NCBI RefSeq assembly: GCF_963675455.1
Contig: NZ_OY776217.1
Coordinates: 1,970,001 to 2,034,000, forward strand
Direction: 5' to 3'
Source: Emcibacter sp.
GTDB taxonomy: Bacteria > Pseudomonadota > Alphaproteobacteria > Sphingomonadales > Emcibacteraceae
Length of the DNA stretch: 64,000 bases
The notes beneath the pieces were generated by a model, which ran no database searches, had not been told where the DNA came from, and was given only the letters and a program-made list of their open reading frames with translations. This document shows, piece after piece, positions 43,002 to 52,318 of this stretch. The stretch's first letter is position 1. Every line of letters begins with the position of its first letter. Both the position numbers and the translations under genes were made by a program.

Positions 43002-43556
43002 ATGAATACTCTCAAGCTTCGGCGTTTCCTGGTTCTTGCCCATCTTTATCTGGCCGCATTCCTGGCCCCGGCCTTTCTTATGATGGCCATTTCCGGCGCC
43101 ATGCATGTGGCCGGGTTCGAGGAACAGGTGGAGCGCACCCCGATTGCGCTTCCGGCCGGGACTCTGCTGGACCCGAAAAGCCCGACCATCGAAGACGATG
43201 TGCGCAGCCTGCTGGCGGCCCAGGGTATTGATGTGGAGTTTGAGTATATCAAGGGCAAGGGCAATAATTTCATGACCCGGCCCACGTCCCGCACCTTTGT
43301 CGACTTCCAGGTCAGCGGCGACGGTGTCCGGGCGACCCTGAATGAACCCGACTGGCAATACAGCCTGATGGAGCTGCACAAGGGCCACGGTCCGCTCGCC
43401 TTCCGCACCTATCTGATCGCCGTGGGATCGGTGTTGTTCCTGTCCGTGGTCGGCGGCCTTCTTGTCGGGTTGCTCGCGCCAACCTATCGCCGCCCGACCC
43501 TGATTACCGCGATTATCGGCACCATATTGACGGCGGTGCTGGCCTTGGCGATGTGA
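43002..43556 (+). CDS. PepSY-like membrane protein
   Basis: A 184-residue protein: an N-terminal membrane helix ('HLYLAAFLAPAFLMMAISGAMHVAGF'), a periplasmic part of about 90 residues, then two C-terminal helices ('YLIAVGSVLFLSVVGGLLVGLLAP', 'LITAIIGTILTAVLALAM'). 'MELHKGHGPLAFRTYL' resembles the segment before the last helices in PepSY_TM proteins. Members are linked to iron reduction or protease control. A terminator follows. Function uncertain. Confidence 0.75.
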   Translation: MNTLKLRRFLVLAHLYLAAFLAPAFLMMAISGAMHVAGFEEQVERTPIALPAGTLLDPKSPTIEDDVRSLLAAQGIDVEFEYIKGKGNNFMTRPTSRTFVDFQVSGDGVRATLNEPDWQYSLMELHKGHGPLAFRTYLIAVGSVLFLSVVGGLLVGLLAPTYRRPTLITAIIGTILTAVLALAM

Positions 43557-43561
43557 TGAAT

Positions 43562-43587
43562 AGCCGGGCGATGAACCCGGTCTTTTT
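43562..43587 (+). terminator. Terminator after the PepSY-like gene
   Basis: CCGGG (43564-43568) and CCCGG (43576-43580) form a short GC stem with a seven-base loop, followed by TCTTTTT. It starts 6 bp past the stop codon. Confidence 0.7.
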
Positions 43588-43690
43588 ACGGTTTCTGCAA
43601 ACTGCCCGTCATCTGAATATTCTTGTCAAACGGGATCTTTGTTTGTAAGATTTTTTTGAAACTACAAAAAAATAATGATGCTGTGCTCTC

Positions 43691-45133
43691 ATGAAAGTTA
43701 AACATTTTCTAGTCACATTGGGACTTCTGTTTGTTACCGGATGTCTCTATCTTGCCATTGTCATAAATGATCACCCGTCTGTTCTTGATCCCGATCCGGA
43801 AGCTCCCGGTGCCGTCCTTATCGAAAATATACGACTGGTGTCCATGGCGCCGGATGCGCCCCCGGTGGAGACGGCACGTTCCGTTCTGGTGGTTGGTGAC
43901 AGGATCGAGGCGATCGATGTTCCGGGCAGGATAAAGGCCCCTGAAAATGCCCTGATTGTGCAGGGGCGGGGGCGGACATTGTTGCCCGGCCTTATTGATG
44001 CCCATGTGCATGTCTGGGACGAGGCTGAACTTGCCGGTTATCTCGCCCATGGCGTCACCGGCATTCGTAACATGTCAGGCATGCCGTTCCATATTCCCCT
44101 TGCCAGGCGCCTTGACGCGGGGGAAATCCTCGGACCGGATTTCATGACAACCGGTCCCATTCTGAACAGTCCCGGCCCCAACCAGCAGGATAATCAGCAG
44201 ATTGTCGTCACCGCAGAAGAGGCGCGGGCTGCCGTTCAGGCCCAGTATGAAGCCGGCTTTCGCATGCTCAAGTTTTATTCCAATCTTTCCCGTGACGCCC
44301 GGGATGCAGCGCTTGAGGAAGCCCGCCGTCTCGGCATGACCTATACCGGTCACAGCCCGGAAGGTGTTCGCCTGGCCGGCATGCCCCACGACAAGCCTTT
44401 TTCCATCTCTTTTGAGGAAAGCCTTGGCCGGGGCTTCCAGACCATAGAACATACGGAATCCATTGTCTGGCATGGCCTGCGGGATGATCCTGACCAAGGG
44501 AAAATGCGTGCCCTGGCCGCGAAAATTGCCGCTGCCGGAGATGTGGTGACCCCCACCCTGATCGCCCATGACAATCTTGTCCGGGTGGCTGCGACAAAAG
44601 GGGCTTACCTGGACAGGCCGGGGGTAGACACCGTCAATCCCGCGCTGCGTTACCTGTCGAAGGGTGACTATGAATTCTGGAGCAGCCAGGACCCTGCAGA
44701 ATATGAAGCTCCGCGCGGCGAATTCTACCGCACGGCCACCCGGATGATGCATGAAGCAGGTGTTACCTTGGTGGCGGGCAGTGATGCGGGTATTTTTGTC
44801 AATATCCCCGGCGCGGCCCTGACCCGCGAGCTGGAGCTGCTCGTCAGGGCGGGGCTCACACCTCATGAGGCCCTGGTGACGGCCACCCGCAACAGCGCAG
44901 AGGCGCTGGGATTCGGGAAAACAGGCATTATTGCCCCGGGCTATCGAGCCAACCTGATACTGGTGGAGTCCGATCCGCTGGAAAATATCAGCGCCGTCGA
45001 AAATCCTGCAGCTGTGATGATTGGTGGTTACTGGCTGGACCAGGCCGCTGTTGAGCAAATGCGAACCGGCGCCGGGGAAACGTCCATGATACGGTCCCTG
45101 TGGCGCGCCGCCGCATTATTGCTCAGTCTCTGA
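43691..45133 (+). CDS. Amidohydrolase, likely exported lipoprotein
   Basis: A 480-residue metal-dependent hydrolase. HxH in 'LIDAHVHVWDE', Lys in 'FRMLKFYSN', His in 'MTYTGHSPE' and 'TIEHTES', and Asp in 'AGSDAGIF' complete the metal site. C-terminal 'GIIAPGYRANLILVESDPL' closes the family signature. N-terminal 'VTLGLLFVTGC' fits a lipobox, suggesting a membrane-anchored periplasmic enzyme. It resembles Xaa-Arg/prolidase-like or imidazolonepropionase-like peptidases of this superfamily; substrate unknown. Confidence 0.88.
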   Translation: MKVKHFLVTLGLLFVTGCLYLAIVINDHPSVLDPDPEAPGAVLIENIRLVSMAPDAPPVETARSVLVVGDRIEAIDVPGRIKAPENALIVQGRGRTLLPGLIDAHVHVWDEAELAGYLAHGVTGIRNMSGMPFHIPLARRLDAGEILGPDFMTTGPILNSPGPNQQDNQQIVVTAEEARAAVQAQYEAGFRMLKFYSNLSRDARDAALEEARRLGMTYTGHSPEGVRLAGMPHDKPFSISFEESLGRGFQTIEHTESIVWHGLRDDPDQGKMRALAAKIAAAGDVVTPTLIAHDNLVRVAATKGAYLDRPGVDTVNPALRYLSKGDYEFWSSQDPAEYEAPRGEFYRTATRMMHEAGVTLVAGSDAGIFVNIPGAALTRELELLVRAGLTPHEALVTATRNSAEALGFGKTGIIAPGYRANLILVESDPLENISAVENPAAVMIGGYWLDQAAVEQMRTGAGETSMIRSLWRAAALLLSL

Positions 45134-45249
45134 GTTAAAGTCCGTCGGCCAGCCTAAAACCGGCTTCGGGTGGGTCTGTTCTCTTGCCTGTTTCCTGATC
45201 GAGATGCTAGAGTTGTTCTGACAAGACCTGAAGGGGGGGAAGCTAATCG

Positions 45250-45348
45250 ATGAAGTTCTTTATCCAATCGTATATACACAGCAGTAAAACTCAGGCCTGT
45301 TCTTGCCAAATAACTTTCAAATGCGAAATGGAGGAGATCAGGGGATGA
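45250..45348 (+). CDS. Possible 32-residue leader peptide coupled to the next gene
   Basis: An ATG frame of 32 codons with SD-like GGGGGGA (45234-45240) nine bases upstream. It encodes MKFFIQSYIHSSKTQACSCQ and a short Cys/Lys/Glu-rich end. Its TGA stop (45346-45348) overlaps the ATG (45345) of the following secreted-protein gene, the ATGA arrangement used for translational coupling. It could be a regulatory leader or a small real peptide; it may also be chance. Confidence 0.4.
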   Translation: MKFFIQSYIHSSKTQACSCQITFKCEMEEIRG

Positions 45349-46160
45349 GGGGGCTAGTCAGTAAATTAATCCTCAGTGTTCTTATTACGACGTTGTGCTT
45401 TAATTTGAGTGTAGCAGGCGTCGCAAAACCGGAATTAGATAATCGAAAAGACAGCTGTATTTTAGCAAATGACACTTGGGAAGTAGATAAGGATCGAAAT
45501 CAAATTTCGGAAGATTTTTTAAATAATATAGACTCAGAAAACCCGGATAACCTTTGGTCTGTCATCCAATCACATTATTATCAGATGTTAAACTTGAATG
45601 AAGCGATAGTTGAACAGGATATCCATTTTGCAATGCACTACTTTAAGGCTGGTGATATTAGAAATGCTTATCTGCACCTGAAAAAAGCACAATCTGTACT
45701 CGTTAAGATGGGTGGGACGGTGGAAAAGCCGATGTTGAGGTCCATGAGCTTAGCACTAGAGGGCCGATTGTTCTTTGCGACAAAGCAGTTAATTTGTGCT
45801 CGGCATTTTTACACAGAGGCATTTCTGATGGCTGGGACTCTTGGCTTGTCGCAAGATTTGACAGCCGCTTTAACTATTTTACTCGCACAAGACGAAAGGT
45901 ATCTTGGATCGCCAGAAATGGCAGATTTAGCCTATGTCGAAGCGCTAAAGCTGTTAGAAAAAATGCCAGAAGATAGGAGCCGTACATTACTTGTTGCTTT
46001 TGCTTATCAGGCGTTGAAGGAAAACAACTATATAGACAGGGATGTTTTCTTAAAAGAAATGATCGCAGCAAAAAAAGAAGCTGGAGATATTTCTGCAGCA
46101 GTAACGCTTCGGCAGGCTTTCGATTTTTACATGAGATATCAGAGATCAAGAAAGAACTAG
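45345..46160 (+). CDS. Secreted hypothetical protein with TPR-like helices, AT-rich gene
   Basis: About 271 residues from the ATG at 45345, which has GGAGGA upstream and opens a signal peptide (MRGLVSKLILSVLITTLCF, cleavage near VAG-V); the longer frame from 45303 begins with a TTG and puts the hydrophobic segment inside. The mature chain has helix pairs like tetratricopeptide repeats ('AMHYFKAGDIRNAYLHLKKAQSVL', 'ALEGRLFFATKQLICARHFYTEAFLMA'). The gene is clearly AT-rich against its surroundings. No family recognised; a periplasmic protein-interaction role is possible. Confidence 0.7.
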   Translation: MRGLVSKLILSVLITTLCFNLSVAGVAKPELDNRKDSCILANDTWEVDKDRNQISEDFLNNIDSENPDNLWSVIQSHYYQMLNLNEAIVEQDIHFAMHYFKAGDIRNAYLHLKKAQSVLVKMGGTVEKPMLRSMSLALEGRLFFATKQLICARHFYTEAFLMAGTLGLSQDLTAALTILLAQDERYLGSPEMADLAYVEALKLLEKMPEDRSRTLLVAFAYQALKENNYIDRDVFLKEMIAAKKEAGDISAAVTLRQAFDFYMRYQRSRKN

Positions 46161-46177
46161 AATTGGGGACAAGGTGA

Positions 46178-46201
46178 AAAGCCGGGTGATGAGCCCGGCT
46201 T
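46178..46201. terminator. Hairpin terminator between converging genes
   Basis: GCCGGG (46181-46186) and CCCGGC (46194-46199) form a stem. On the minus strand it ends in TTTT, serving the CoA-transferase operon; on the plus strand the tail is weak. Confidence 0.7.
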
Positions 46202-46226
46202 CTCCATTTCAATTTCTGTAGAGCCC

Positions 46227-46871
46227 TCAGGCGAGGCCCGGCGCCACTTTGAAGTGGGCTTCGGTTGACGCCTTGACGTCCTCGACAGTCACCTCGGGGG
46301 CGAGCTCGATCAGGGTCACGCCGCCCTCGTCAATGGAGAAGGTACCTACATTGGTGATCAGCATATCCACCACGCCGGTGCCGGTCAGTGGCAGGTCGCA
46401 GCTTTTAAGGAATTTGGCCGCGCCGTCCTTGGCGGTGTGATCCATGATCACCACCACTTTTTTCACGCCGGCTACCAGGTCCATGGCGCCGCCCATGCCC
46501 TTGACCAGTTTGCCGGGGATCATCCAGTTGGCGAGGTCGCCGTTTTCCGCCACCTGCATGGCGCCAAGAATCGCCATGTTGATATGGCCGCCGCGGATCA
46601 TGCCGAAGCTGTCGGCGGAGGAGAAATAGCTGGTCTTGTCCAGTTCGGTGATGGTCTGCTTGCCGGCGTTGATCAGGTCCGGGTCTTCCTCGCCCTCATA
46701 AGGGAAGGGGCCCATGCCGAGCATACCGTTTTCCGACTGCAGGGTCACTTCCATGCCGTCCGGGATATAGTTGGACACCAGGGTCGGGATGCCGATGCCC
46801 AGGTTCACGTAAAAGCCGTCTTCCAGTTCCTGCGCGGCCCGTTTGGCCATGTCGTCTCTGTTCCAGGGCAT
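46227..46871 (-). CDS. scoB: 3-oxoacid CoA-transferase subunit B
   Basis: A 214-residue subunit with 'YVNLGIGIPTLVSNYIPDG' at the N-terminus and the signature 'SENGMLG', whose Glu (E47) forms the covalent CoA thioester. It transfers CoA from succinyl-CoA to acetoacetate or another 3-oxoacid. It follows the A subunit gene by 2 bp on the minus strand and is closed by a hairpin terminator. The pair allows use of ketone bodies or of 3-oxoadipate-type intermediates. Confidence 0.94.
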   Translation of the reverse strand: MPWNRDDMAKRAAQELEDGFYVNLGIGIPTLVSNYIPDGMEVTLQSENGMLGMGPFPYEGEEDPDLINAGKQTITELDKTSYFSSADSFGMIRGGHINMAILGAMQVAENGDLANWMIPGKLVKGMGGAMDLVAGVKKVVVIMDHTAKDGAAKFLKSCDLPLTGTGVVDMLITNVGTFSIDEGGVTLIELAPEVTVEDVKASTEAHFKVAPGLA

Positions 46872-46873
46872 GA

Positions 46874-47578
46874 TTATTCTCCTTTCGCGCGGGTTGTGAC
46901 TTTTTCAATGCGTTTCTCCAGATCCTTGCTCTGGATAATGCGCTGCACGAAGATGCCGGGGGTGTGGATCTGGTCTGGATCAAGCTCGCCCACTTCGACA
47001 AGTTCCTCGACCTCGACCACGGTGATCTTGCCAGCGGTGGCCATCATCGGGTTGAAGTTGCGCGCGGTCTTGCGGTAAATCAGGTTGCCTTCCTTGTCGC
47101 CCTTCCAGGCCTTGACCAGGGACACATCGGCCACAAGGCCGGTTTCCATGATATAGGTCTCGCCGTTAAAATCCTTGTGTTCCTTGCCTTCGGCAATCAG
47201 GGTGCCGACGCCGGTCTTGGTGTAAAAACCGGGAATGCCGGCGCCACCGGCCCGGCAGCGTTCGGCGAGTGTTCCTTGCGGGTTAAATTCAAGTTCCAGT
47301 TCGCCGTTCAGATACTGACGTTCGAATTCCTTGTTTTCACCAACATAAGAGGAAATCATTTTCTTGATCTGCCGGGTCTGCAGCAAAAGCCCGAGGCCGA
47401 AATCATCGACGCCCGCATTGTTGGAAATGGCGGTGATGCCGGTGGCGCCGGAATCCCGTAGCGCGGTAATCAGATTTTCCGGGATGCCGCACAAGCCGAA
47501 CCCCCCGGCCATAACAGTCATGCCGTCAAAGGTGATCCCTTCCAGGGCCTTTTCGGCATTGGCGTAAACTTTCCTCAT
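46874..47578 (-). CDS. scoA: 3-oxoacid CoA-transferase subunit A
   Basis: A 234-residue subunit starting at the ATG at 47578, which has GGAGG eight bases upstream; the longer frame from 47659 is not supported by an SD. The signature 'AGGFGLCGIPENLI' (residues 24-37) and 'NNAGVDDFGLGLLL' match the alpha subunit of succinyl-CoA:3-oxoacid CoA-transferase, with 'GFYTKTGVGTLIAEGKE' downstream. It forms the enzyme with the adjacent B subunit. Confidence 0.94.
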   Translation of the reverse strand: MRKVYANAEKALEGITFDGMTVMAGGFGLCGIPENLITALRDSGATGITAISNNAGVDDFGLGLLLQTRQIKKMISSYVGENKEFERQYLNGELELEFNPQGTLAERCRAGGAGIPGFYTKTGVGTLIAEGKEHKDFNGETYIMETGLVADVSLVKAWKGDKEGNLIYRKTARNFNPMMATAGKITVVEVEELVEVGELDPDQIHTPGIFVQRIIQSKDLEKRIEKVTTRAKGE

Positions 47579-47943
47579 ATTGTTCAACCTCCTGAACTTG
47601 GCTTTGATGTTTTCCGGTTTCAGATGGACCGGATTTTTTATCTCTCCTGCGGCACTCATAAAATAGTTACAGGAATATGCCTATAATACTTTGGTCCCGT
47701 CAGCGTTCCGGATCACATTACTGGCAGAGGCAGGATTGTGCAACGCAAAAGCACCAAATATAGGGAGACGTTTCCGCACCATTAGCGATCATTATATACG
47801 ATCTAATTTTCGTCCATATTCGTCGTTATGGTTGCCCGAGGTGTATAAGGTTGTCCGCTTTTTATCGGCCTGCGGTAAAACGGGCTTGAGGGTGATTCGC
47901 CAGTTTGTTACTGTAGCGCAAATCAAAACAGTCAGAGGATCAG

Positions 47944-48462
47944 ATGAAGACTATTGGTACCGGGATTTTATTTTCACTTTTTTTGCTGTGCTTTTCCACG
48001 GGAACGGCGCTGGCGGACAGTCGTCAGCTGCTGGGCAGCTTCAAAAGCTGGGATGCTTTTGTGCTCCAGAAAAGTGATGGTGAAAAAGTCTGCTACATCA
48101 TCTCGGTGCCGAAGCGGAAAACGCCGACGACCCTGCAGCACGGAAATCCGTTCATTACGGTTTCCCACAAGCCAAAGCGCAAGATTTCCAATGAGTTGAA
48201 CTTTGTCGTCGGCTATGGTTTCAGAAAGGATTCAACGGTTACCATGGTGATCGACAAGAACCGCAGTTTCAAGCTTTTCACCTCCGGTGACGGCGCCTGG
48301 GGATATGACGCCAAGCAGGACAATGCCATGGCCTCGGCCATGAAGCGCGGCAGCAATCTGGTGATGAATGCGACCAGCGGGCGAGGCAACGCCACCAGTT
48401 ATCAATTTTCACTTTCCGGCTTTACGGCAGCCCATAACGCCATTACAAAGGCGTGCCGCTGA
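47944..48462 (+). CDS. Invasion-associated locus B (IalB) family protein
   Basis: A 172-residue protein with a signal peptide (MKTIGTGILFSLFLLCFSTG, cleavage near ALA-D) and the IalB core: 'FKSWDAFVLQKSDGEKVCYIIS', 'ISNELNFVVGYGF', and C-terminal 'YQFSLSGFTAAHNAITKAC' with paired cysteines. Such periplasmic proteins are widespread in alphaproteobacteria. Despite the name they are also in non-pathogens and their role is unclear. The 284-bp spacer upstream holds no gene I trust. RlmN follows 50 bp later on the same strand. Confidence 0.88.
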   Translation: MKTIGTGILFSLFLLCFSTGTALADSRQLLGSFKSWDAFVLQKSDGEKVCYIISVPKRKTPTTLQHGNPFITVSHKPKRKISNELNFVVGYGFRKDSTVTMVIDKNRSFKLFTSGDGAWGYDAKQDNAMASAMKRGSNLVMNATSGRGNATSYQFSLSGFTAAHNAITKACR

Positions 48463-48512
48463 TTTGGGCGGATTTTTTAATGAACTGAGGGCCCTTTGGG
48501 GCTTGAGCTGAA

Positions 48513-49691
48513 ATGCAGACATTACCACTTGGCACAGAACCGGTTGTCGGGCCACGCCCGCAGTTTCGGGAAGAACGCACTCTTGTCGGGCTTGATCGCA
48601 CTGAAATTGCCGATCGCCTGAAGGGCATCGGTGTGCCTGAGAAACAATGCCGCATGCGGGCCCAGCAGATCTGGTCCTGGATCTATCATTTCGGCGCCAA
48701 GGGTTTTGACGAGATGACCAACATCGCCAAACCGATGCAGGCCACACTTGCCGAACATTTTGAAATCGGCCGGCCGGAAATCATCGAGGCCCTGGTGTCG
48801 GTGGACGGTACCCGTAAATGGCTGATGCGTTTTCCCGACGGCAACGAAGTTGAAACGGTTCTCATTCCTGAAGAGGACCGGGGCACGCTCTGTGTGTCTT
48901 CCCAGGTTGGCTGTACGCTGACCTGCCGCTTCTGTCACACCGGCACCCAGAGGCTGGTGCGTAACCTTACGCCGATGGAAATTGTCATGCAGATACTGGT
49001 CGCCCGGGATGATCTTGGCGAATGGCCGACACCGAAAGAAGGACGCATGCTGTCCAATATCGTCATGATGGGCATGGGCGAGCCGTTGTATAATTTCGAC
49101 AATGTGAAAAAAGCCCTGAAGATCGTGATGGATGAGGGCGGTATCAGCCTGTCCAGGCGGCGCATTACCCTTTCCACGTCCGGTGTGGTGCCGGAAATGA
49201 AAAGATGCGGTGAGGAAATCGGCGTCAACCTGGCTATTTCCCTGCATGCCACGGACAATGAAACCCGCAGCCGGATCATGCCGATCAACAACAAATACCC
49301 GCTGGAAGAACTGCTGCAGGCCTGCGCCGACTATCCCGGGGCCAGCAACAGTCGGCGTATCACTTTTGAGTATATCATGCTCAAGGATGTCAATGACACG
49401 GATGATGACGCCCGGCGGCTGGTGAAATTGCTGAAGCAGTATAAAATACCGGCCAAGGTCAACCTGATCCCCTTTAATCCCTGGCCGGGATCTGACTTCG
49501 AGCGCTCCACCGACAAGCGGATCAAGCGTTTTTCAGATATCGTCTTTGAAGCCGGGATTTCAGCCCCGGTGCGCAAAACCCGCGGCGAGGATATTCTCGC
49601 TGCCTGCGGTCAGCTCAAGTCCGAGAGCGAAAAAAAGCGAAAAAGCGAACTGCTCAGGGAACTTAAGGCCGGTCAGGCAGAGGCCGGTTAG
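48513..49691 (+). CDS. rlmN: 23S rRNA (adenine-2503-C2)-methyltransferase
   Basis: A 392-residue radical SAM enzyme. The cluster motif is C134-x3-C138-x2-C141 ('CTLTCRFC'), preceded by a second conserved Cys in 'LCVSSQVGC'; the C-terminal methyl-carrying Cys is in 'RGEDILAACGQL'. It methylates A2503 of 23S rRNA and A37 of several tRNAs. The IalB gene lies upstream. Its stop overlaps the stop of the converging flippase gene by 4 bp. Confidence 0.96.
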   Translation: MQTLPLGTEPVVGPRPQFREERTLVGLDRTEIADRLKGIGVPEKQCRMRAQQIWSWIYHFGAKGFDEMTNIAKPMQATLAEHFEIGRPEIIEALVSVDGTRKWLMRFPDGNEVETVLIPEEDRGTLCVSSQVGCTLTCRFCHTGTQRLVRNLTPMEIVMQILVARDDLGEWPTPKEGRMLSNIVMMGMGEPLYNFDNVKKALKIVMDEGGISLSRRRITLSTSGVVPEMKRCGEEIGVNLAISLHATDNETRSRIMPINNKYPLEELLQACADYPGASNSRRITFEYIMLKDVNDTDDDARRLVKLLKQYKIPAKVNLIPFNPWPGSDFERSTDKRIKRFSDIVFEAGISAPVRKTRGEDILAACGQLKSESEKKRKSELLRELKAGQAEAG

Positions 49692-51193
49692 GCCTTTTTG
49701 CGTTTCAGTAGTCTGCTTTCCACAATTCCGGACAAACGTTGTTCAAAACCCTTGGGTTTGCCGGCAATTATCCAGATCAGAAAATGCGCCAGGCTGTAGA
49801 CCAGCATGCCGCAGGCAATTTGGGCGGCCAGGGACAGGGATTTGTCGGCAATGGTCTCATGGGAAAGAATGGTGTCCAGACCGGTCAGGCAAACGGCCAT
49901 GATTCCGGCTGAAATCATGCTGCGCCAGGAAGCAAATAAAAGACGCAATACCGGCAGACCCAGAAGTTTCTGGACTATATACATATTCAGGATCATCTGC
50001 AGGATCAGGCGGGCGGCAATGCCGTAAACCGCGCCGATGAAACCGGCGTAATAGACCCCGGTGATGACAAATACGGGCAAGGCCAGAAACACCACAAGCT
50101 GCCGGAAGAAAAGATATTTGGTGTTGCCGTGGGCCATAGCGACAAAAATGCCGATGGAACCGATCATGCTGAAGGCGGATGTAGCGGCCAGGATCTGGAC
50201 AATCTGGATTGCCTCCAGCCATTTTGGACCATAGACCAGATAGATGAAGTCAGGAGCCACCAGGGAAAAACCAATACCGATGGGCAGGCTGAGACCGCCC
50301 AGAAACTGGGAGCTTTCCAGGACTTTTTCCCGCATATAATTGGGCTTGTCGACAATCATGGTGAAGCCGGGATATAGCGCCCGGTTCAGCGGCATCACCA
50401 TCTCGTTGGTCGGCATGAAGGCAACCGTTTTGCCGATATGGAAAATACCGGTTTTGGCCGTGCCGAGGAAATAACCGACAAAAAATTTATCAAGGTTGGT
50501 GGACAAGGACTGCAGCAGGTTGACGCCCGACATCCAGGCGGAAAAGCTGAACAGGCGGCCCAGGGAGGCAAAGCTGACCCGGGGCAGATACCTGACCATC
50601 AGATAGCTGATGGTCACCCTTGTGGCGGTTCCGAACACCAGGCCGATAATCAGGGCCCAGTAGCTGCGCAGGCTGTAGGCCAGATATATGGTCAAAATGA
50701 GCGTCAGGACCTTGGTCCCGAGGGTCAAAACCATCTCCCGGGTGAAATCCAGGTTCTTTTCAAAAATGATGAACTTTGGGTTTTCAAATCCGTCGATAAA
50801 GGGGATCAGGGCCACAAGCAGAATGACAGGCCCCAGGCGAGGCTCATTCATCAGGCCCGGCACAAATAAGGAACTTGCGGCGATAATCACCGTCAGCAGA
50901 ATTCCCCGGCAGACATTGAGTGTCCAGGCGGTGTTGTAATCATTGTCATCCGCGTCGCGGTATTTGATCAGGGCCTGCTTGAAATTAAGGGCGCTCATGC
51001 CTTCGAGGATGGCATAATAGGAAGAGGCAAGTGCTACGATCCCGAAATCTTCCGGCATCAGAAGACGGGCCAGGACAATGGTGCTGAGCATGCCAAGAAG
51101 GCGGGTGCCGAACCTGGTAAAGGCCATCCAGGCCGCCCCCTTCATAACGCGGGAGGCGATGGCTCCATCAGGTGGGGTCGGTTCGGTGCTCAT
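49688..51193 (-). CDS. Polysaccharide flippase (Wzx-like, MATE-like fold)
   Basis: A 501-residue protein with about 14 predicted helices: 'AWMAFTRFGTRLLGMLSTIVLARLL' at the N-terminus and repeated helix pairs typical of Wzx/polysaccharide biosynthesis proteins, ending in a basic tail 'RLLKRKKA'. It would flip lipid-linked repeat units across the inner membrane. It is the last gene of a three-gene minus-strand set (O-ligase, epimerase, flippase) that opens the XrtA-type exopolysaccharide locus. Confidence 0.88.
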   Translation of the reverse strand: MSTEPTPPDGAIASRVMKGAAWMAFTRFGTRLLGMLSTIVLARLLMPEDFGIVALASSYYAILEGMSALNFKQALIKYRDADDNDYNTAWTLNVCRGILLTVIIAASSLFVPGLMNEPRLGPVILLVALIPFIDGFENPKFIIFEKNLDFTREMVLTLGTKVLTLILTIYLAYSLRSYWALIIGLVFGTATRVTISYLMVRYLPRVSFASLGRLFSFSAWMSGVNLLQSLSTNLDKFFVGYFLGTAKTGIFHIGKTVAFMPTNEMVMPLNRALYPGFTMIVDKPNYMREKVLESSQFLGGLSLPIGIGFSLVAPDFIYLVYGPKWLEAIQIVQILAATSAFSMIGSIGIFVAMAHGNTKYLFFRQLVVFLALPVFVITGVYYAGFIGAVYGIAARLILQMILNMYIVQKLLGLPVLRLLFASWRSMISAGIMAVCLTGLDTILSHETIADKSLSLAAQIACGMLVYSLAHFLIWIIAGKPKGFEQRLSGIVESRLLKRKKA

Positions 51194-51217
51194 AACGCGA
51201 CGGTGTCCTTTGTCACG

Positions 51218-52318
51218 TCAGAGGCCAAAAATTTTGGCGATTTCAGTAACGATCCTGTTCGTGGTCTTTCCGTCCCACAGGTTCGGTTTTGTTCCGGATA
51301 CCCAGTCGCCGGCCAGCACAGCTTCCACACTTGCCTTCAGTTCCTCTGTCGGAACGAGTCTGTTGGTGCCCTGGGTGACAGTAATCGGCCGTTCTGTGTT
51401 TTCGCGCAACGTCAGGCAGGGGATGTCCAGATAAGTGGTTTCCTCCTGGATGCCGCCGGAATCCGTGATAATCAGTTTCGCATCCTTGACCAGACTCATG
51501 AACGGGGCATAGCTGACAGGCTCGACAAGGGTCAGACCCTTCGTCTGGGTCAGTTTTTCCCACAGACCGAATTTTTCCAGGTTCTTGCGGGTGCGTGGAT
51601 GTACGGCAAACAACAGGTCGATTTTAGCGGCTACGGCCATGATCTGGTTCATCAGGGTGGTCAGCGTGTCCTTCTCATCCACGTTGGAGGGGCGGTGCAT
51701 GGTCACAACGCCATAGTTGCCCGGTGTTAATCCAAATTTTGCCGGTGCATTTTCGCTCTCGATGCGATCCCGGAGAAGTTCGAAGCTGTCCATCATGATG
51801 TTGCCGACGCGAACGATCTGGCTATCAGGATGGCCTTCCCGGCGAAGATGTTCATCTGCATCTGGTGAGGGGGTCCACAGATAATCGGCAATAGCATCGG
51901 TTACCAGACGATTTATTTCTTCCGGCATCCTGCGATCACCGCTTCTGAGGCCGGCTTCGAGATGAGCCACGGGAATATGCAGCTTTGTGCCAACCTGGGC
52001 GCAGGCGGCAGTGGAATTCACATCCCCCACAACCACCAGCAGGTCGGGGCGTTCCACCTCAAGACAGATTTTTTCATAGGCAATCATGACACTGCCAACC
52101 TGATGGGCATGGGTGCCGCCACCTACGCCCAGATGGAAGTGAGGCTGGGGCAGCATCAAATCGGCGAAAATGCTGTCAGACATGTTGGCGTCATAATGCT
52201 GGCCGGTATGAATGATTTTTACCTCGCACCAGTCCTGTTTGTTCAGAGCATGGTAGAGTGGGGCAATTTTCATGAAATTGGGGCGCGCCGCGGCGATCAG
52301 GTGAATGATTTTGGTCAT
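51218..52318 (-). CDS. wecB: UDP-N-acetylglucosamine 2-epimerase (non-hydrolysing)
   Basis: A 366-residue GT-B-fold enzyme: 'IHLIAAARPNFMKIAPL' at the N-terminus, 'HTGQHYDANMS', 'HLEAGLRSGD' and C-terminal 'TDSGGIQEETTYLDIPCLTLRENTERPI'. It makes UDP-ManNAc from UDP-GlcNAc, a precursor for the surface polysaccharide. It overlaps the O-ligase gene by 4 bp and lies 24 bp upstream of the flippase, so the three form one transcript. Confidence 0.94.
   Translation of the reverse strand: MTKIIHLIAAARPNFMKIAPLYHALNKQDWCEVKIIHTGQHYDANMSDSIFADLMLPQPHFHLGVGGGTHAHQVGSVMIAYEKICLEVERPDLLVVVGDVNSTAACAQVGTKLHIPVAHLEAGLRSGDRRMPEEINRLVTDAIADYLWTPSPDADEHLRREGHPDSQIVRVGNIMMDSFELLRDRIESENAPAKFGLTPGNYGVVTMHRPSNVDEKDTLTTLMNQIMAVAAKIDLLFAVHPRTRKNLEKFGLWEKLTQTKGLTLVEPVSYAPFMSLVKDAKLIITDSGGIQEETTYLDIPCLTLRENTERPITVTQGTNRLVPTEELKASVEAVLAGDWVSGTKPNLWDGKTTNRIVTEIAKIFGL

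Noticed and set aside
47691..48077. Plus-strand frame of 128 codons in the spacer before the IalB gene
   Set aside because: It runs in a different frame into the clear IalB gene and has no SD; the translation shows no domain.
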